Positions 1 to 7,606 of a stretch of DNA of 64,000 nucleotides are shown piece by piece. Both the position numbers and the translations under genes were made by a program. The DNA comes from Holophaga foetida DSM 6591 (GTDB taxonomy: Bacteria; Acidobacteriota; Holophagae; Holophagales; Holophagaceae), in the NCBI RefSeq assembly GCF_000242615.2, contig NZ_KI912268.1:1646551-1710550 (forward strand). Reading direction: 5' to 3'. The stretch's first letter is position 1. Each line of letters starts with the position of its first letter. Under the pieces are notes generated by a model. The model searched no databases. It saw only the letters and a list, made by a program, of their open reading frames with translations, and was not told the origin of the DNA.

Positions 1-93
1 CGAAAAATCAGAATATCCGACTACACCCCTGGAAGGTTCCCAAGATGACTCCTCCGCTCTGGAGGGAATGAACCATCCGAATCAATTACCTGA

Positions 94-537
94 CTACCTC
101 TCCCGATAGATGTTGCTCACGGCCTCCAGGGGCAGCCTGAGCCCCCGCCGGTAGTCCTCCAGGCACTGGAGCACAAAACCCGAGCGGGGGCGCACGGCAA
201 CCTCCTCCGGGGTGAGCCAATGGCAGGCCAGGATGTCGGAGTCCTGGGGGGCCGGGACAGCTCCTTCGGGCACGCTCCCGATGAAGCAGGCCCGGACGTA
301 GTCCTTGCCGTTCCGGGCCTGGAGCTGGTAGATCCCGAGAAAGGCCTCCGGCTCGAAGGCCAGGCCGGTCTCTTCGCGGGTCTCCCTCACCACCGCCTCC
401 AGCAGCGTCTCCCCGGCCTCCACATGACCCGCAGGCTGGTTGAAGACCCGCTCGGGGTGGACACCATCCGTTTCCTCCACCATGAGGAAACGCCCATCGC
501 ACTCAATGATGGCGGCAACCGTGAGAGACCAGGACAT
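94..537 (-). CDS. Nudix hydrolase (MutT/NudJ-like)
   Basis: This 147-residue protein is a single Nudix domain. The Nudix box spans about residues 37-59 (GHVEAGE...REETGL) and fits the G-x5-E-x7-RE-U-x-EE-x-G-U pattern that binds the metal and the diphosphate of a nucleotide or related substrate. Residues after the box (FLGIYQ, ARNGKDYVR) resemble the NudJ group of phosphatases rather than the 8-oxo-dGTP MutT enzymes, but the substrate cannot be read from sequence. The ATG start at 537 leaves almost no N-terminal extension before the first beta strand, as expected for the family. The gene runs toward the window edge and follows ackA in the same direction, separated by a large palindromic repeat, so it is probably transcribed on its own. 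Confidence 0.9.
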   Translation of the reverse strand: MSWSLTVAAIIECDGRFLMVEETDGVHPERVFNQPAGHVEAGETLLEAVVRETREETGLAFEPEAFLGIYQLQARNGKDYVRACFIGSVPEGAVPAPQDSDILACHWLTPEEVAVRPRSGFVLQCLEDYRRGLRLPLEAVSNIYRER

Positions 538-569
538 GGGAACTCCGAAAAGGGAAAGCTATAAAGATC

Positions 570-656
570 AACGCAGAGGGCGCGGAGGAATAAAGGAGAG
601 AGCGCAGAGGAAAAGCCAAAGGTGCCTTTGTGCTTTTTCTCCGCGCCCTCTGCGTT
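570..656. repeat. Intergenic 18-bp perfect inverted repeat
   Basis: Positions 570-587 and 639-656 are exact reverse complements (arm begins AACGCAGAGGGCGCGGAG). The 51-base loop contains further purine-rich CGCAGAGG motifs. Located between ackA and the Nudix gene, it could act as a terminator or mRNA stabiliser. The CGCAGAGG-type motif resembles intergenic repeats I have seen in many environmental bacteria. Confidence 0.75.
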
Positions 657-679
657 CCATCATTCTCGTTTACCGAGCC

Positions 680-1861
680 CTACCGAACGAACTTGGCGGT
701 GTAGCGGGCCATGGCCAGCTCTTCGTTGGTGGGAACCACGGCGACCTTCACGCGGCTCTCGGGCTTGCAGATGAAGCGGGGATCCTTGCTGCGGGCATTG
801 TTCACCTTCTCGTCGATCTGGATGCCGAAGAGTTCGGAGAGGTGACTGCAGATCCAAGCCCGGAGGCGGGGACCGTTCTCGCCGATGCCAGCGGTGAAGG
901 TGATGACATCCACCCCGTTCATGGCGGCGGCGTAGGCCCCGATGTACTTCAGCACACCATAGCCCAGCATCTCCATGGTCAGGCGGGCCTGGTCATTGGA
1001 GTCCCACTGGTCCTCGACGTCGCGGCAGTCGGAGGAGATGCCGGAGACACCCAGGAGACCCGAGTGTTTGTTGAGCAGGTTGTTCAGGCCCTTGGCATCC
1101 AGGTTCTCCTTCTCCAGGATGGTCAGGATGGCACCGGGGTCCACGCTGCCGCAGCGGGTGCCCATCACCACGCCTTCCATGGGGGTGAGGCCCATGGAGG
1201 TGTCGATGCTCTTGCCGTTCTTCACGGCCGTGATGGAGCTGCCGTTGCCCAGGTGGCAGGTGATGATCTTGAGCTGCTCGATGGGGCGCCCCATGAGCTC
1301 GGCCGTGGCCTCGGCCACGAAGCGGTGGCTGGTGCCGTGGAAGCCGTAGCGGCGCAGACCCAGCTTCTTGCAGAGGTCGTGGGGCAGGCCGTAGGTGAAG
1401 GCGTAGTCAGGCATGCTGTGGTGGAAGGCCGTATCGAAGACCGCCACGTGAGGCACATCCGGGAAGATCTCCATGGCGGTCTTGATGCCCATGGCATTGG
1501 CGGGATTGTGCAGGGGGGCGTAGAAAGCCAGGTCCTCGATCTCCGCGAGGATGGCAGGGGTGATCACTTCGGGATCCCCGAAGTTGGGGCCGCCGTGGGT
1601 GACGCGGTGGCCCACGCCGGACACCTTCTGGTCCTTGAGAACGGTTTCGTGGAGCTTGTCCATGATGTGGCCCAGGGCATCCCGGTGGTCCTTCATGTCC
1701 GAATCCAGGCGCCCCTTCTCGCCATTGATGGTCCAGCGGATGAAGCCCTCCTTCATGCCGATGCGCTCAGCAATGCCATCGGCCAGAGAGTCTTCCGTGG
1801 CCATGTTGATCACGGTGAACTTCAGGGAGCTGGAACCCGCATTAAGGGTCAAGATGATCAT
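680..1861 (-). CDS. ackA: Acetate kinase
   Basis: The 393-residue product has the usual length and motifs of acetate kinase, which interconverts acetate + ATP and acetyl phosphate + ADP in the cytoplasm. Visible landmarks in order are the N-terminal phosphate-binding NAGSSSLKF, the HHSMPDYAFTYGLP segment, FHGTSHRFV, the adenosine-binding GLTPMEGVVMGTRCGSVDPG stretch and the C-terminal FTAGIGENGP loop. These are ASKHA-fold signatures. No phosphotransacetylase gene lies next to it, so pta must be elsewhere or the enzyme works with another acetyl-phosphate source. It is transcribed alone, away from the TIGR02757 gene whose end lies 25 bases upstream. The function is near certain. Confidence 0.97.
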   Translation of the reverse strand: MIILTLNAGSSSLKFTVINMATEDSLADGIAERIGMKEGFIRWTINGEKGRLDSDMKDHRDALGHIMDKLHETVLKDQKVSGVGHRVTHGGPNFGDPEVITPAILAEIEDLAFYAPLHNPANAMGIKTAMEIFPDVPHVAVFDTAFHHSMPDYAFTYGLPHDLCKKLGLRRYGFHGTSHRFVAEATAELMGRPIEQLKIITCHLGNGSSITAVKNGKSIDTSMGLTPMEGVVMGTRCGSVDPGAILTILEKENLDAKGLNNLLNKHSGLLGVSGISSDCRDVEDQWDSNDQARLTMEMLGYGVLKYIGAYAAAMNGVDVITFTAGIGENGPRLRAWICSHLSELFGIQIDEKVNNARSKDPRFICKPESRVKVAVVPTNEELAMARYTAKFVR

Positions 1862-1885
1862 ATCCGTTCCTCCAAACCCCCCATT

Positions 1886-2746
1886 CTACCGCGCAGATCT
1901 GGATCTGTAACCTCCGGAACACACCCCGGCCAGAGCGCACCCGGAGCACCGGACAGGCTCGGCCACGCCATTGCAATCCCCCAGGATCCCCAGGTGACTG
2001 ATGGCGAAGTCATAGGACAAGGGGTCCTGGGGCTCAAGCTCCCGCAGAGCCTCCGTGATCTCCCGGGCCGTGCGACCATCCGAAGCCGTGCGGGAAGTGA
2101 GGCCCAGCAGGCGGGAGATGCGGGCCACATGGGTATCCAGAGGGATCACCAGGGAAGAGGGCGGATAGTCGGTCCACTGTCCGAGATCGGGCCACCCCCG
2201 CCGCACCATCCACCGGAGGAAAAGCCGCCATCGCTTGCAGGCGGAGCCTTCCAGGGGGTCAGGAAGGCAGAAGCGGAGCCCGTGGGTCGGTGGCAACTCC
2301 TTCCGGAGCCGCTGCACAAGACGGGAGAGGGCCTGGTCCGCCGAAAGTTCGGGACCCGGGAGAAGGTGGGGTTCCAGCCCCCTCAGCCCACTCTCCTGAT
2401 CCAGTCGCTTCCAGGCCAGGATCCAAGCCACCAGATCCCGCCGGGTATGGAAGCGCCACTTCCAGTCCGGCAGCGCCTCTTCCAGGTGACGCTCGGCCTC
2501 CACTTCACTCCAGGCCCGCAGCCGATGGGCGGGCCAATCCCCCAGGGGCTCCATGGCGCTACGGATGGCCCGAAGCATGGGAGCCACCCGGCCATAGGCT
2601 AGATGGGCAGCCACAAAAGCGGCCAGCTCCCGGTCCCAGGGTTCCGGGTAGCCCATGGCCAGGACCAGGGGATCCTGATCCAGGGCCCGCGAGGTGTCGT
2701 AGTGGGTTCTCAGGGCCTGCAATGCATTTTTCAATTCTGCGTCCAT
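1886..2746 (-). CDS. TIGR02757 family (DUF2400) protein
   Basis: The 286-residue protein matches the conserved TIGR02757/DUF2400 family. It begins with a helix containing THYDTSRALDQDPLVLAMGY, followed by FVAAHLAYGRVAPML. It has the internal KRWRLFLRWMVRR segment and the C-terminal ISRLLGLTSR and DPLSYDFAISHLGILGDC stretches with Cys residues near the end. The family looks distantly related to helix-hairpin-helix DNA glycosylases, which fits the DTHVARISRLLGL segment, but no activity is established. The ATG at 2746 gives full length. The gene sits directly upstream of ackA on the same strand with a 25-base gap, so the two may share a transcript. Confidence 0.85.
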   Translation of the reverse strand: MDAELKNALQALRTHYDTSRALDQDPLVLAMGYPEPWDRELAAFVAAHLAYGRVAPMLRAIRSAMEPLGDWPAHRLRAWSEVEAERHLEEALPDWKWRFHTRRDLVAWILAWKRLDQESGLRGLEPHLLPGPELSADQALSRLVQRLRKELPPTHGLRFCLPDPLEGSACKRWRLFLRWMVRRGWPDLGQWTDYPPSSLVIPLDTHVARISRLLGLTSRTASDGRTAREITEALRELEPQDPLSYDFAISHLGILGDCNGVAEPVRCSGCALAGVCSGGYRSRSAR

Positions 2747-2816
2747 GGCGGCTGGTTCCCAACCCGTAATGGGCTAAACTAGTAAAAATCCTATCTCACG
2801 AGAGAGGTGACGTCCC

Positions 2817-3710
2817 ATGCATCAAGAGACCAAAAAATTGGGAGAGATGCTCGTGGATGCCGGGCTGCTGAAGCCCAGCCAGCTCCAGGAGGCCTTGCGC
2901 CACCAGCGCTTTGTCGGGGGACGCATGGGCGGCAACCTGGTGAGCCTGGGGTTCATCAGCGAAGACGTGCTCATGGATTTCCTGGCCCAGAAGACCGGGT
3001 TCCCCCGGGTGGAACTGCGGGCCATGGATGTGCCCGTTGCAGTCCTGGAGCGGATACCCCATCGCCTGGCGGAGCAGATGGTCATCCTGCCCATCTCATT
3101 CAAGGAACCCAAATCCCTGGTCCTGGCCATGGCCGACCCTTCGGATCTCAATGCCATCGATAGCGCCCGGTTTGCCTCTGGCCTGAACATCGAACCCATG
3201 GTGGCCTCCCACAGCACCCTGAAGCTGGCCATCCCCGAACAGTACCGGAAGCTGGACGTCCTGACGAACCAGCCCCACGAAATCTCCGCTACAGCCCACG
3301 ATGAGGGGCTGCCGGTGCCCCTGGACTTCTCTCCCAAGCCCATGGACATCAAGCTCTCCGCCCCCCCCATCGCCTTCGCCCCCCCCAAGGTCAAGGACTA
3401 CCCAGCCGATCCATTCTTCAGTGAAGGCAAGACCACGCCCACACCGCCGCCCTTCGCCCTGTTCGAAGACGAGCCCATCACCGACGGGCTCATCCCCCTC
3501 ACAGACACCGAACCGGCACTCCTGATCCCTGCCCGGGAGACCGCACAGCGGGCCAGCAAGCCCCTTTCCAGCTACCAGACCCGAACCCTGGTCCTGGGGC
3601 TGATCCAGCTCTTCCAGCGCCGGGGCATCATCGGCGAGGACGAACTGGAGAGATTCATCGCACGCCAAATCGAGAACAAGAGCCTCAAGGACGACGATCG
3701 GATCAGATAG
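2817..3710 (+). CDS. MshEN (GspE N-terminal) domain protein
   Basis: Residues 1 to about 145 form an MshEN/T2SSE-N domain (LGEMLVDAGLLKPSQLQEAL, then LGFISEDVLMDFLAQKTGFPRV and ILPISFKEPKSLVLAMADPSDL), the module that binds c-di-GMP or an inner-membrane partner in type II secretion and type IV pilus ATPases. No ATPase domain follows. The rest is a proline-rich linker (about 160-245) and a short helical C-terminus (YQTRTLVLGLIQLFQRRGIIGEDELERFI). The protein is thus a stand-alone regulator or adaptor, possibly tied to pilus or secretion machinery elsewhere. A GAGAGG ribosome site lies 8 bases before the ATG. Its stop overlaps the end of the convergent feoA-like gene by 8 bases. Confidence 0.8.
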   Translation: MHQETKKLGEMLVDAGLLKPSQLQEALRHQRFVGGRMGGNLVSLGFISEDVLMDFLAQKTGFPRVELRAMDVPVAVLERIPHRLAEQMVILPISFKEPKSLVLAMADPSDLNAIDSARFASGLNIEPMVASHSTLKLAIPEQYRKLDVLTNQPHEISATAHDEGLPVPLDFSPKPMDIKLSAPPIAFAPPKVKDYPADPFFSEGKTTPTPPPFALFEDEPITDGLIPLTDTEPALLIPARETAQRASKPLSSYQTRTLVLGLIQLFQRRGIIGEDELERFIARQIENKSLKDDDRIR

Positions 3711-4038
3711 CGAGGAGCCGCTTCATCCACCGATGGACCCTGCCGAGCAGAGGGATGGGCCGACGGTGGCCGTGCCGATGCAAAGCATGGGCAGGTTCAC
3801 AGCGCTCCACCAGGATGCACTCGCCCTCTTCCCGCCGGATGGAGAGGTGATAGCCCTTGATGATCAGCTCCATGGGATCCCCCATGGGTGCCAGCTTCTC
3901 GACCTTCAGGCGGGCACCCCGGACGAAGCCCATTTCCAGGAGACGCCTCCGGATAGGTCCCTTCGCCCTTACGAGCAGAATCACGGCCTCCTCGCCTGGG
4001 AGCAGATCACTCAACTTCTCCATCTCCGACTGAGACAC
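3703..4038 (-). CDS. FeoA-domain protein
   Basis: This 111-residue protein contains one FeoA/SH3-like core domain: LSDLLPGEEAVILLV, then RRRLLEMGFVRGARLKVEKLAPMGDPMELIIKGYHLSIRREE. The RRLLEMGF turn and the GDPMEL-x-KGYHLSIR pattern are typical. FeoA proteins assist the FeoB ferrous-iron permease, but no feoB is adjacent, and related domains also sit at the C-terminus of DtxR regulators. The C-terminal 25 residues are basic and unrelated to the core. The start codon is GTG at 4038, giving a first strand of normal length. The 81-base gap to the divergent phosphatidyltransferase gene should carry both promoters. Confidence 0.83.
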   Translation of the reverse strand: MSQSEMEKLSDLLPGEEAVILLVRAKGPIRRRLLEMGFVRGARLKVEKLAPMGDPMELIIKGYHLSIRREEGECILVERCEPAHALHRHGHRRPIPLLGRVHRWMKRLLAI

Positions 4039-4119
4039 GTTCTCATCCTCATCGAACAGTGTACCGGGTACCCTCGCTGTGACAAGCCTGCAAACACCAT
4101 TTCATTGTGCGAGCCCGGC

Positions 4120-4719
4120 ATGGCTACAATCGATGAATCACCGGACCCCATGCCACTCACACTGACCGTTCCCAATTGCTTGACACTCTTACGGATCCTT
4201 GCGGTTCCCTTCTTTGCCATTGCCGTCTGGTACGGGCACATGCCTGAGGCCTGCTGCATTTTCGCCCTGGCTGGCCTGACGGATATGCTGGACGGCTTCA
4301 TCGCCAGGCGCTTTAACCAGAAATCGGCCCTGGGGGCCGTTCTGGATCCAGCGGCGGACAAGCTCCTGATGACCACCGCCTTCATCCTGCTGGCCTTCCC
4401 CCGCTCCCACTACGTGGTGCAGATTCCGGTCTGGGTCAGCATGCTGGCCATTTTCAGGGATCTGTCGATCTCCCTGGTAGCGCTGACCTCATTCACGCAC
4501 TTCGATCCCGCCAAATTCCAGCCTTCATTCCTTGGGAAGCTGACCACGGGCGTCCAGCTTGTAGCCATCTCCATTGCCCTGCTCCTGAACGCCATCCCCC
4601 ACCAGCCCTGGATCCGCGAATTCGTCCCCTGGTGCTTCTATCTGGTCGCCGCGCTGGTCCTGGCCTCCGGCTTCCAGTATTTCTTCCGCGCCACCCACAC
4701 CCGCCCGCAGGCCTCATGA
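4120..4719 (+). CDS. CDP-alcohol phosphatidyltransferase (PgsA-like)
   Basis: An integral membrane enzyme of about 190-199 residues with the complete CDP-alcohol phosphotransferase signature DG-x2-AR-x8-G-x3-D-x3-D (starting at LTDMLDGFIAR). It is preceded by the PNCLTLLRILAVPFF segment characteristic of phosphatidylglycerophosphate synthase. It would transfer a phosphatidyl group from CDP-diacylglycerol to glycerol 3-phosphate or another alcohol. Several hydrophobic helices follow the motif. Two starts are possible, ATG at 4120 or ATG at 4150; the latter gives a protein beginning MPLTLTVPN as in most PgsA, and neither has a strong ribosome site. Its stop overlaps the next gene by 4 bases (ATGA). 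Whether it is the housekeeping PgsA or a paralogue cannot be decided here. Confidence 0.88.
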   Translation: MATIDESPDPMPLTLTVPNCLTLLRILAVPFFAIAVWYGHMPEACCIFALAGLTDMLDGFIARRFNQKSALGAVLDPAADKLLMTTAFILLAFPRSHYVVQIPVWVSMLAIFRDLSISLVALTSFTHFDPAKFQPSFLGKLTTGVQLVAISIALLLNAIPHQPWIREFVPWCFYLVAALVLASGFQYFFRATHTRPQAS

Positions 4720-5777
4720 TCCGCCGCCCCCTGGCCCTGAAGATTCCATGGCACTTCGTCCTGGTTGGCATCGCCGCCCTGGGGTGGCTGTTCATGGTGC
4801 GTCAGGCCTTGGCCCCCTTCTTCCTGGCCATGGTCCTGGCCTACCTCCTCCTGCCCCTCACCGAACGCCTCAGCCGCCGACTGGGGCGCTCCGGCGCCGC
4901 CATGACCGTGCTCCTGGCGACCACCATCCTGCTGGGAATCGCCCTCCTATGGCTGATCCCCCTCCTCATCCAGCAGACGGAACGCCTCGTCGAGGCCTTC
5001 CCGGCCTGGAAGCGGATGGCCGAAGCCCGCTGGCTCCCCTGGCTGGGGCAGCATCCGGAAATCGAGGCCAAGCTCCGCCTTCTCCTGGGGCACTTCGATG
5101 CAGATCGTTTCATCAAGGGCGTCCAGCTGGCAGGGGCCAGTCTCATGGCCCTTTTCCTTCGACTCATGTCGTACCTGCTGGTGCCGGTGATCCTCTACTA
5201 CCTGCTGGTGGATGGCCCCAGCGTCATCGAAAACCTCGATTCCCTGGTCCCCCCGCGCCATCGGATGGCAGTGCGCACGTTCTTTGGGAGCATCCACGAA
5301 CGCCTCGGCGGGTACATCCGCGGGCAGCTCGCCCTGGCCACCGTGATGTCCATCCTCCAGGGCCTGGCCTTCATGGTCCAGGGCATCCCCTATTTCTGGC
5401 TCCTGGGCCTCGTCGCCGGGTTCTCCAATCTGGTGCCCTACTCTCCCTACATCACAGCCCTCCCGGTCGCCCTGTTCCTGGCCGGGGCCCTCGGCGCGGG
5501 ATGGGGCAAGCTCCTGGCGATCCTGATCGTCTTCGTCGCGGTTCAGAAAGTGGAGGCCTTCTACCTCACCCCTGTGTGGGTGGGACGCGCCAGCAGGCTC
5601 CACCCCCTGGAGGTCCTCCTGGCGGTGCTCACCTTCGGATCCGCCTTTGGGCTGGTGGGCCTGATCTTCGCCGTCCCCCTGATGATCGTCATCAAGGTCT
5701 CCTCGGAGCACCTCACAGCCCACTACAGGGATCACCGCTGGTTCAAGGGAGAAGAGACCCCAGAGGAAAGGCGATGA
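4716..5777 (+). CDS. AI-2E family transporter (PerM/YdiK-like)
   Basis: The 353-residue polytopic protein has the AI-2E/UPF0118 layout. Two N-terminal helices (HFVLVGIAALGWLFMV and PFFLAMVLAYLLLPL) precede a hydrophilic loop (about 85-135) with a long amphipathic section. A membrane block follows containing LLVPVILYYLLVDGP and the conserved region HERLGGYIRGQLALATVMS. The end has GLVAGFSNLVPY and the GSAFGLVGLIFAVPLMIVIKV exit. The family exports small molecules or ions, and the autoinducer-2 role is shown only for some members. The ATG overlaps the stop of the phosphatidyltransferase gene by 4 bases and its own stop overlaps gmhB in the same way, implying translational coupling across three genes. 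Confidence 0.88.
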   Translation: MIRRPLALKIPWHFVLVGIAALGWLFMVRQALAPFFLAMVLAYLLLPLTERLSRRLGRSGAAMTVLLATTILLGIALLWLIPLLIQQTERLVEAFPAWKRMAEARWLPWLGQHPEIEAKLRLLLGHFDADRFIKGVQLAGASLMALFLRLMSYLLVPVILYYLLVDGPSVIENLDSLVPPRHRMAVRTFFGSIHERLGGYIRGQLALATVMSILQGLAFMVQGIPYFWLLGLVAGFSNLVPYSPYITALPVALFLAGALGAGWGKLLAILIVFVAVQKVEAFYLTPVWVGRASRLHPLEVLLAVLTFGSAFGLVGLIFAVPLMIVIKVSSEHLTAHYRDHRWFKGEETPEERR

Positions 5778-6322
5778 AAACGGCGGTATTCATCGACCGG
5801 GACGGCACCTTGAACGAAGAAGTGGACTACCTCCATCGGGTGGAGGATGTGGTCCTCATCCCAGGGGCCGCCCGCGCCATCGCCGCCCTCAACGCCCGGG
5901 GCATCCCAGTCATCGTGATCACCAACCAGAGCGGCATCGGGCGCGGCCTCTTCGGCTGGGAGGAATACGAGGCCGTCATGGTCCGAATCACGGAACTGCT
6001 GGCCGAGGATGGAGCCCACCTCGACGCTGCCTATGCGTCACCCCACCACGAGAAGGGCCAGGGCATCTACCAGCACGCGGACCACCCTGACCGGAAGCCC
6101 AATCCCGGCATGATCCTGAGGGCAGCCGAAGAACACGGCCTGGACCTTGGCCGGTCCTGGATGATCGGGGACAAGGAGATCGATGTGGAGGCTGGCCACC
6201 GGGCCGGATGCCGCTCGGCCCTGGTCAGGACAGGCTACGGCAGCGGAGGAGGCCCCACCCGTGCCGATCTGGTGGCCTCGGATCTGTCGGAAGCCATCTC
6301 CCGGATCCTCAGCGGGGAATGA
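5774..6322 (+). CDS. gmhB: D-glycero-D-manno-heptose 1,7-bisphosphate 7-phosphatase
   Basis: A HAD-superfamily phosphatase of 182 residues. Motif I is FIDRDGTLNEE (nucleophile Asp8, acid Asp10), motif II is VITNQSGIGRG, the KPNPGMI lysine is motif III and MIGDKEIDVEAGHRAG is motif IV. The histidinol-phosphatase-like GmhB subfamily has this length. The zinc-binding loop normally shows cysteines after PHH, but here the segment reads ASPHHEKGQGIYQHADHPDRKPNPG without Cys, so the zinc site is changed or absent. It should remove the C7 phosphate of heptose bisphosphate on the way to ADP-heptose for lipopolysaccharide core. It is last in the overlapping three-gene chain and ends 14 bases inside the convergent hemolysin III gene. 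Confidence 0.88.
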   Translation: MKTAVFIDRDGTLNEEVDYLHRVEDVVLIPGAARAIAALNARGIPVIVITNQSGIGRGLFGWEEYEAVMVRITELLAEDGAHLDAAYASPHHEKGQGIYQHADHPDRKPNPGMILRAAEEHGLDLGRSWMIGDKEIDVEAGHRAGCRSALVRTGYGSGGGPTRADLVASDLSEAISRILSGE

Positions 6323-6941
6323 CCCAGCCGGCCACCGCCGCCACATGACAGGCGCTGCCCGCCAGCACAAAGAGGTGCCAGATGGCGTGGTTGTATCGAA
6401 GGCTGCGCCACACATAGAAGACCACCCCACCGGTGTAGCAGAGTCCGCCCCCGAAGAGCCACAGAAGCCCAGGCCTGGGCAGCGCGTGAAGCAGCGGCAC
6501 AATGGCTACCACCATGAACCATCCCATGGCCAGATAGATGGCCAGGGAAAGCCTGGGGTGCCTGGGACCAAAGAGCGCCTTGAGGGTGACCCCCAGGACC
6601 GCGAGGCCCCAGTTGGCACCCAGGATGCTCCAGCCCCAGGGGCCCCGAAGCGTCACCAGACAGAAGGGGGTATAGGTGCCCGCGATGAGCAGGAAGATGG
6701 CCGAGTGGTCCAGAATGCGAAGGAACGGCTTTGCACGGGGGTTCCGGGAGGCATGGTAGAGGGTGGACATGAGGTAGAGCAGCACCAGACATGCTCCGAA
6801 AACAGCCACGCTGATGATGTGCCAGGATGTCCCCCGCCGGGCCGCCATCAGCAGCATCCCCACCAGGGCCCCCAGCGCCAGAACGGAACCAAGGCCGTGG
6901 GTCATGGCATTGGCCAGTTCCAAGCGCGAGTCATTCGTCAT
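6309..6941 (-). CDS. Hemolysin III / YqfA (PAQR-type) membrane protein
   Basis: The product (about 210 residues from ATG 6941) has seven predicted membrane helices and the bacterial PAQR/hemolysin III signature. An N-terminal ELANAMTHGLGSVLA helix carries the first conserved His. LYHASRNPRAKPFLRILDHSAIFLLIAGTYTPF carries the Ser-x-x-x-His and Asp-His pair that ligate a metal in the PAQR fold, and AIWHLFVLAGSACHVAAV carries the final histidines. Family members affect membrane fluidity homeostasis, and haemolysis is not a general property. An in-frame extension upstream is less likely because it lacks homology to the family N-terminus. The 3' end overlaps gmhB by 14 bases on the opposite strand. 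Confidence 0.88.
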   Translation of the reverse strand: MTNDSRLELANAMTHGLGSVLALGALVGMLLMAARRGTSWHIISVAVFGACLVLLYLMSTLYHASRNPRAKPFLRILDHSAIFLLIAGTYTPFCLVTLRGPWGWSILGANWGLAVLGVTLKALFGPRHPRLSLAIYLAMGWFMVVAIVPLLHALPRPGLLWLFGGGLCYTGGVVFYVWRSLRYNHAIWHLFVLAGSACHVAAVAGWVIPR

Positions 6942-7042
6942 ATCGTCTCCCCAGATATTTAGGATAGACAAGTTATGCAAAATATTACCCTTGCTTTTGA
7001 CCCGGGGGGGCCTATCCATTGGGAAAAACCCCTGGAGCAATC

Positions 7043-7537
7043 ATGGGCTGTGGAACTCTCTCGTCCGAAAACGCCCTTTCCGGCCGTGTAAATCGGCCCG
7101 TCCCCTTCCTCCCCAGGGAGGCGTGGGCCCAGCTGCTGAAAGGCACCGGATACCATTCCCATCCGGTTGCCCAGAAGAAACAGCATGAGTCTGGGGTTCT
7201 GTCCGTCGAGCCCCTGTACGCTTTCTGCATCCTCGATCCCTTCATGCGTTTCACCCAGGTCAGCCCGGTGGTTGCAGAGTTGACGGGCTATGCTGTGGCC
7301 GAGCTGTCCTGCATGGGACTCCAGGAAATCGTGGCATTGGAGTCCATGGAAGCCACCCTCACGGCCTTCGAAAAGATCGACGGCCTCGGCTGGAGCCACC
7401 AGACGGTGCGTTTCTATCGCAAGGACGGCGTCAAGGCCGAGGCCCGCATCGACACCATCCGTCTCACAGATGACCAGTATCTGGTCTGGTTCCGGGAGAT
7501 CCACATCAAGGCGGGGACAAGCCTGAAGGTCAGTTGA
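7043..7537 (+). CDS. Single PAS-domain protein
   Basis: A 164-residue soluble protein whose residues about 50-155 form one PAS domain: EPLYAFCILDPFMRFTQVSPVVAELTGYAVAELSCM, then the PAC-like end WSHQTVRFYRKDGVKAEARIDTIRLTDDQYLVWFREI. No kinase, GGDEF or DNA-binding domain is attached, so it would act as a stand-alone sensor or signalling partner. The ATG at 7043 has a GGAG site 5 bases upstream; a longer in-frame TTG start at 7019 is also open. The N-terminal 45 residues are unrelated to PAS. The gene ends just before a strong palindromic terminator shared with the convergent acyl-CoA synthetase gene. Confidence 0.75.
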   Translation: MGCGTLSSENALSGRVNRPVPFLPREAWAQLLKGTGYHSHPVAQKKQHESGVLSVEPLYAFCILDPFMRFTQVSPVVAELTGYAVAELSCMGLQEIVALESMEATLTAFEKIDGLGWSHQTVRFYRKDGVKAEARIDTIRLTDDQYLVWFREIHIKAGTSLKVS

Positions 7538-7550
7538 CGGGGCCTGCCCC

Positions 7551-7593
7551 CACCAATGGAAAAGGCACGCATCGCGTGCCTTTTCCATTGGTG
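7551..7593. terminator. Bidirectional terminator, perfect 20-bp stem
   Basis: Positions 7551-7570 and 7574-7593 are exact reverse complements with a 3-base loop. Each arm contains an A-rich or T-rich run (GGAAAA / TTTTCC), so it can terminate transcription from both convergent genes, the PAS gene and the acyl-CoA synthetase gene. Confidence 0.88.
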
Positions 7594-7606
7594 AGCGTTC
7601 ACAACC

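Noticed and set aside
1-93. A possible gene end or regulatory site at the left edge
   Set aside because: Only 93 bases, with a short GGAGGG-containing inverted-looking stretch but no readable frame or clear structure.
440-2602. A 720-codon plus-strand open frame across ackA and the TIGR02757 gene
   Set aside because: It is antisense to two well-recognised genes and its translation is a His/Gly/Val-rich shadow typical of GC-rich coding DNA.
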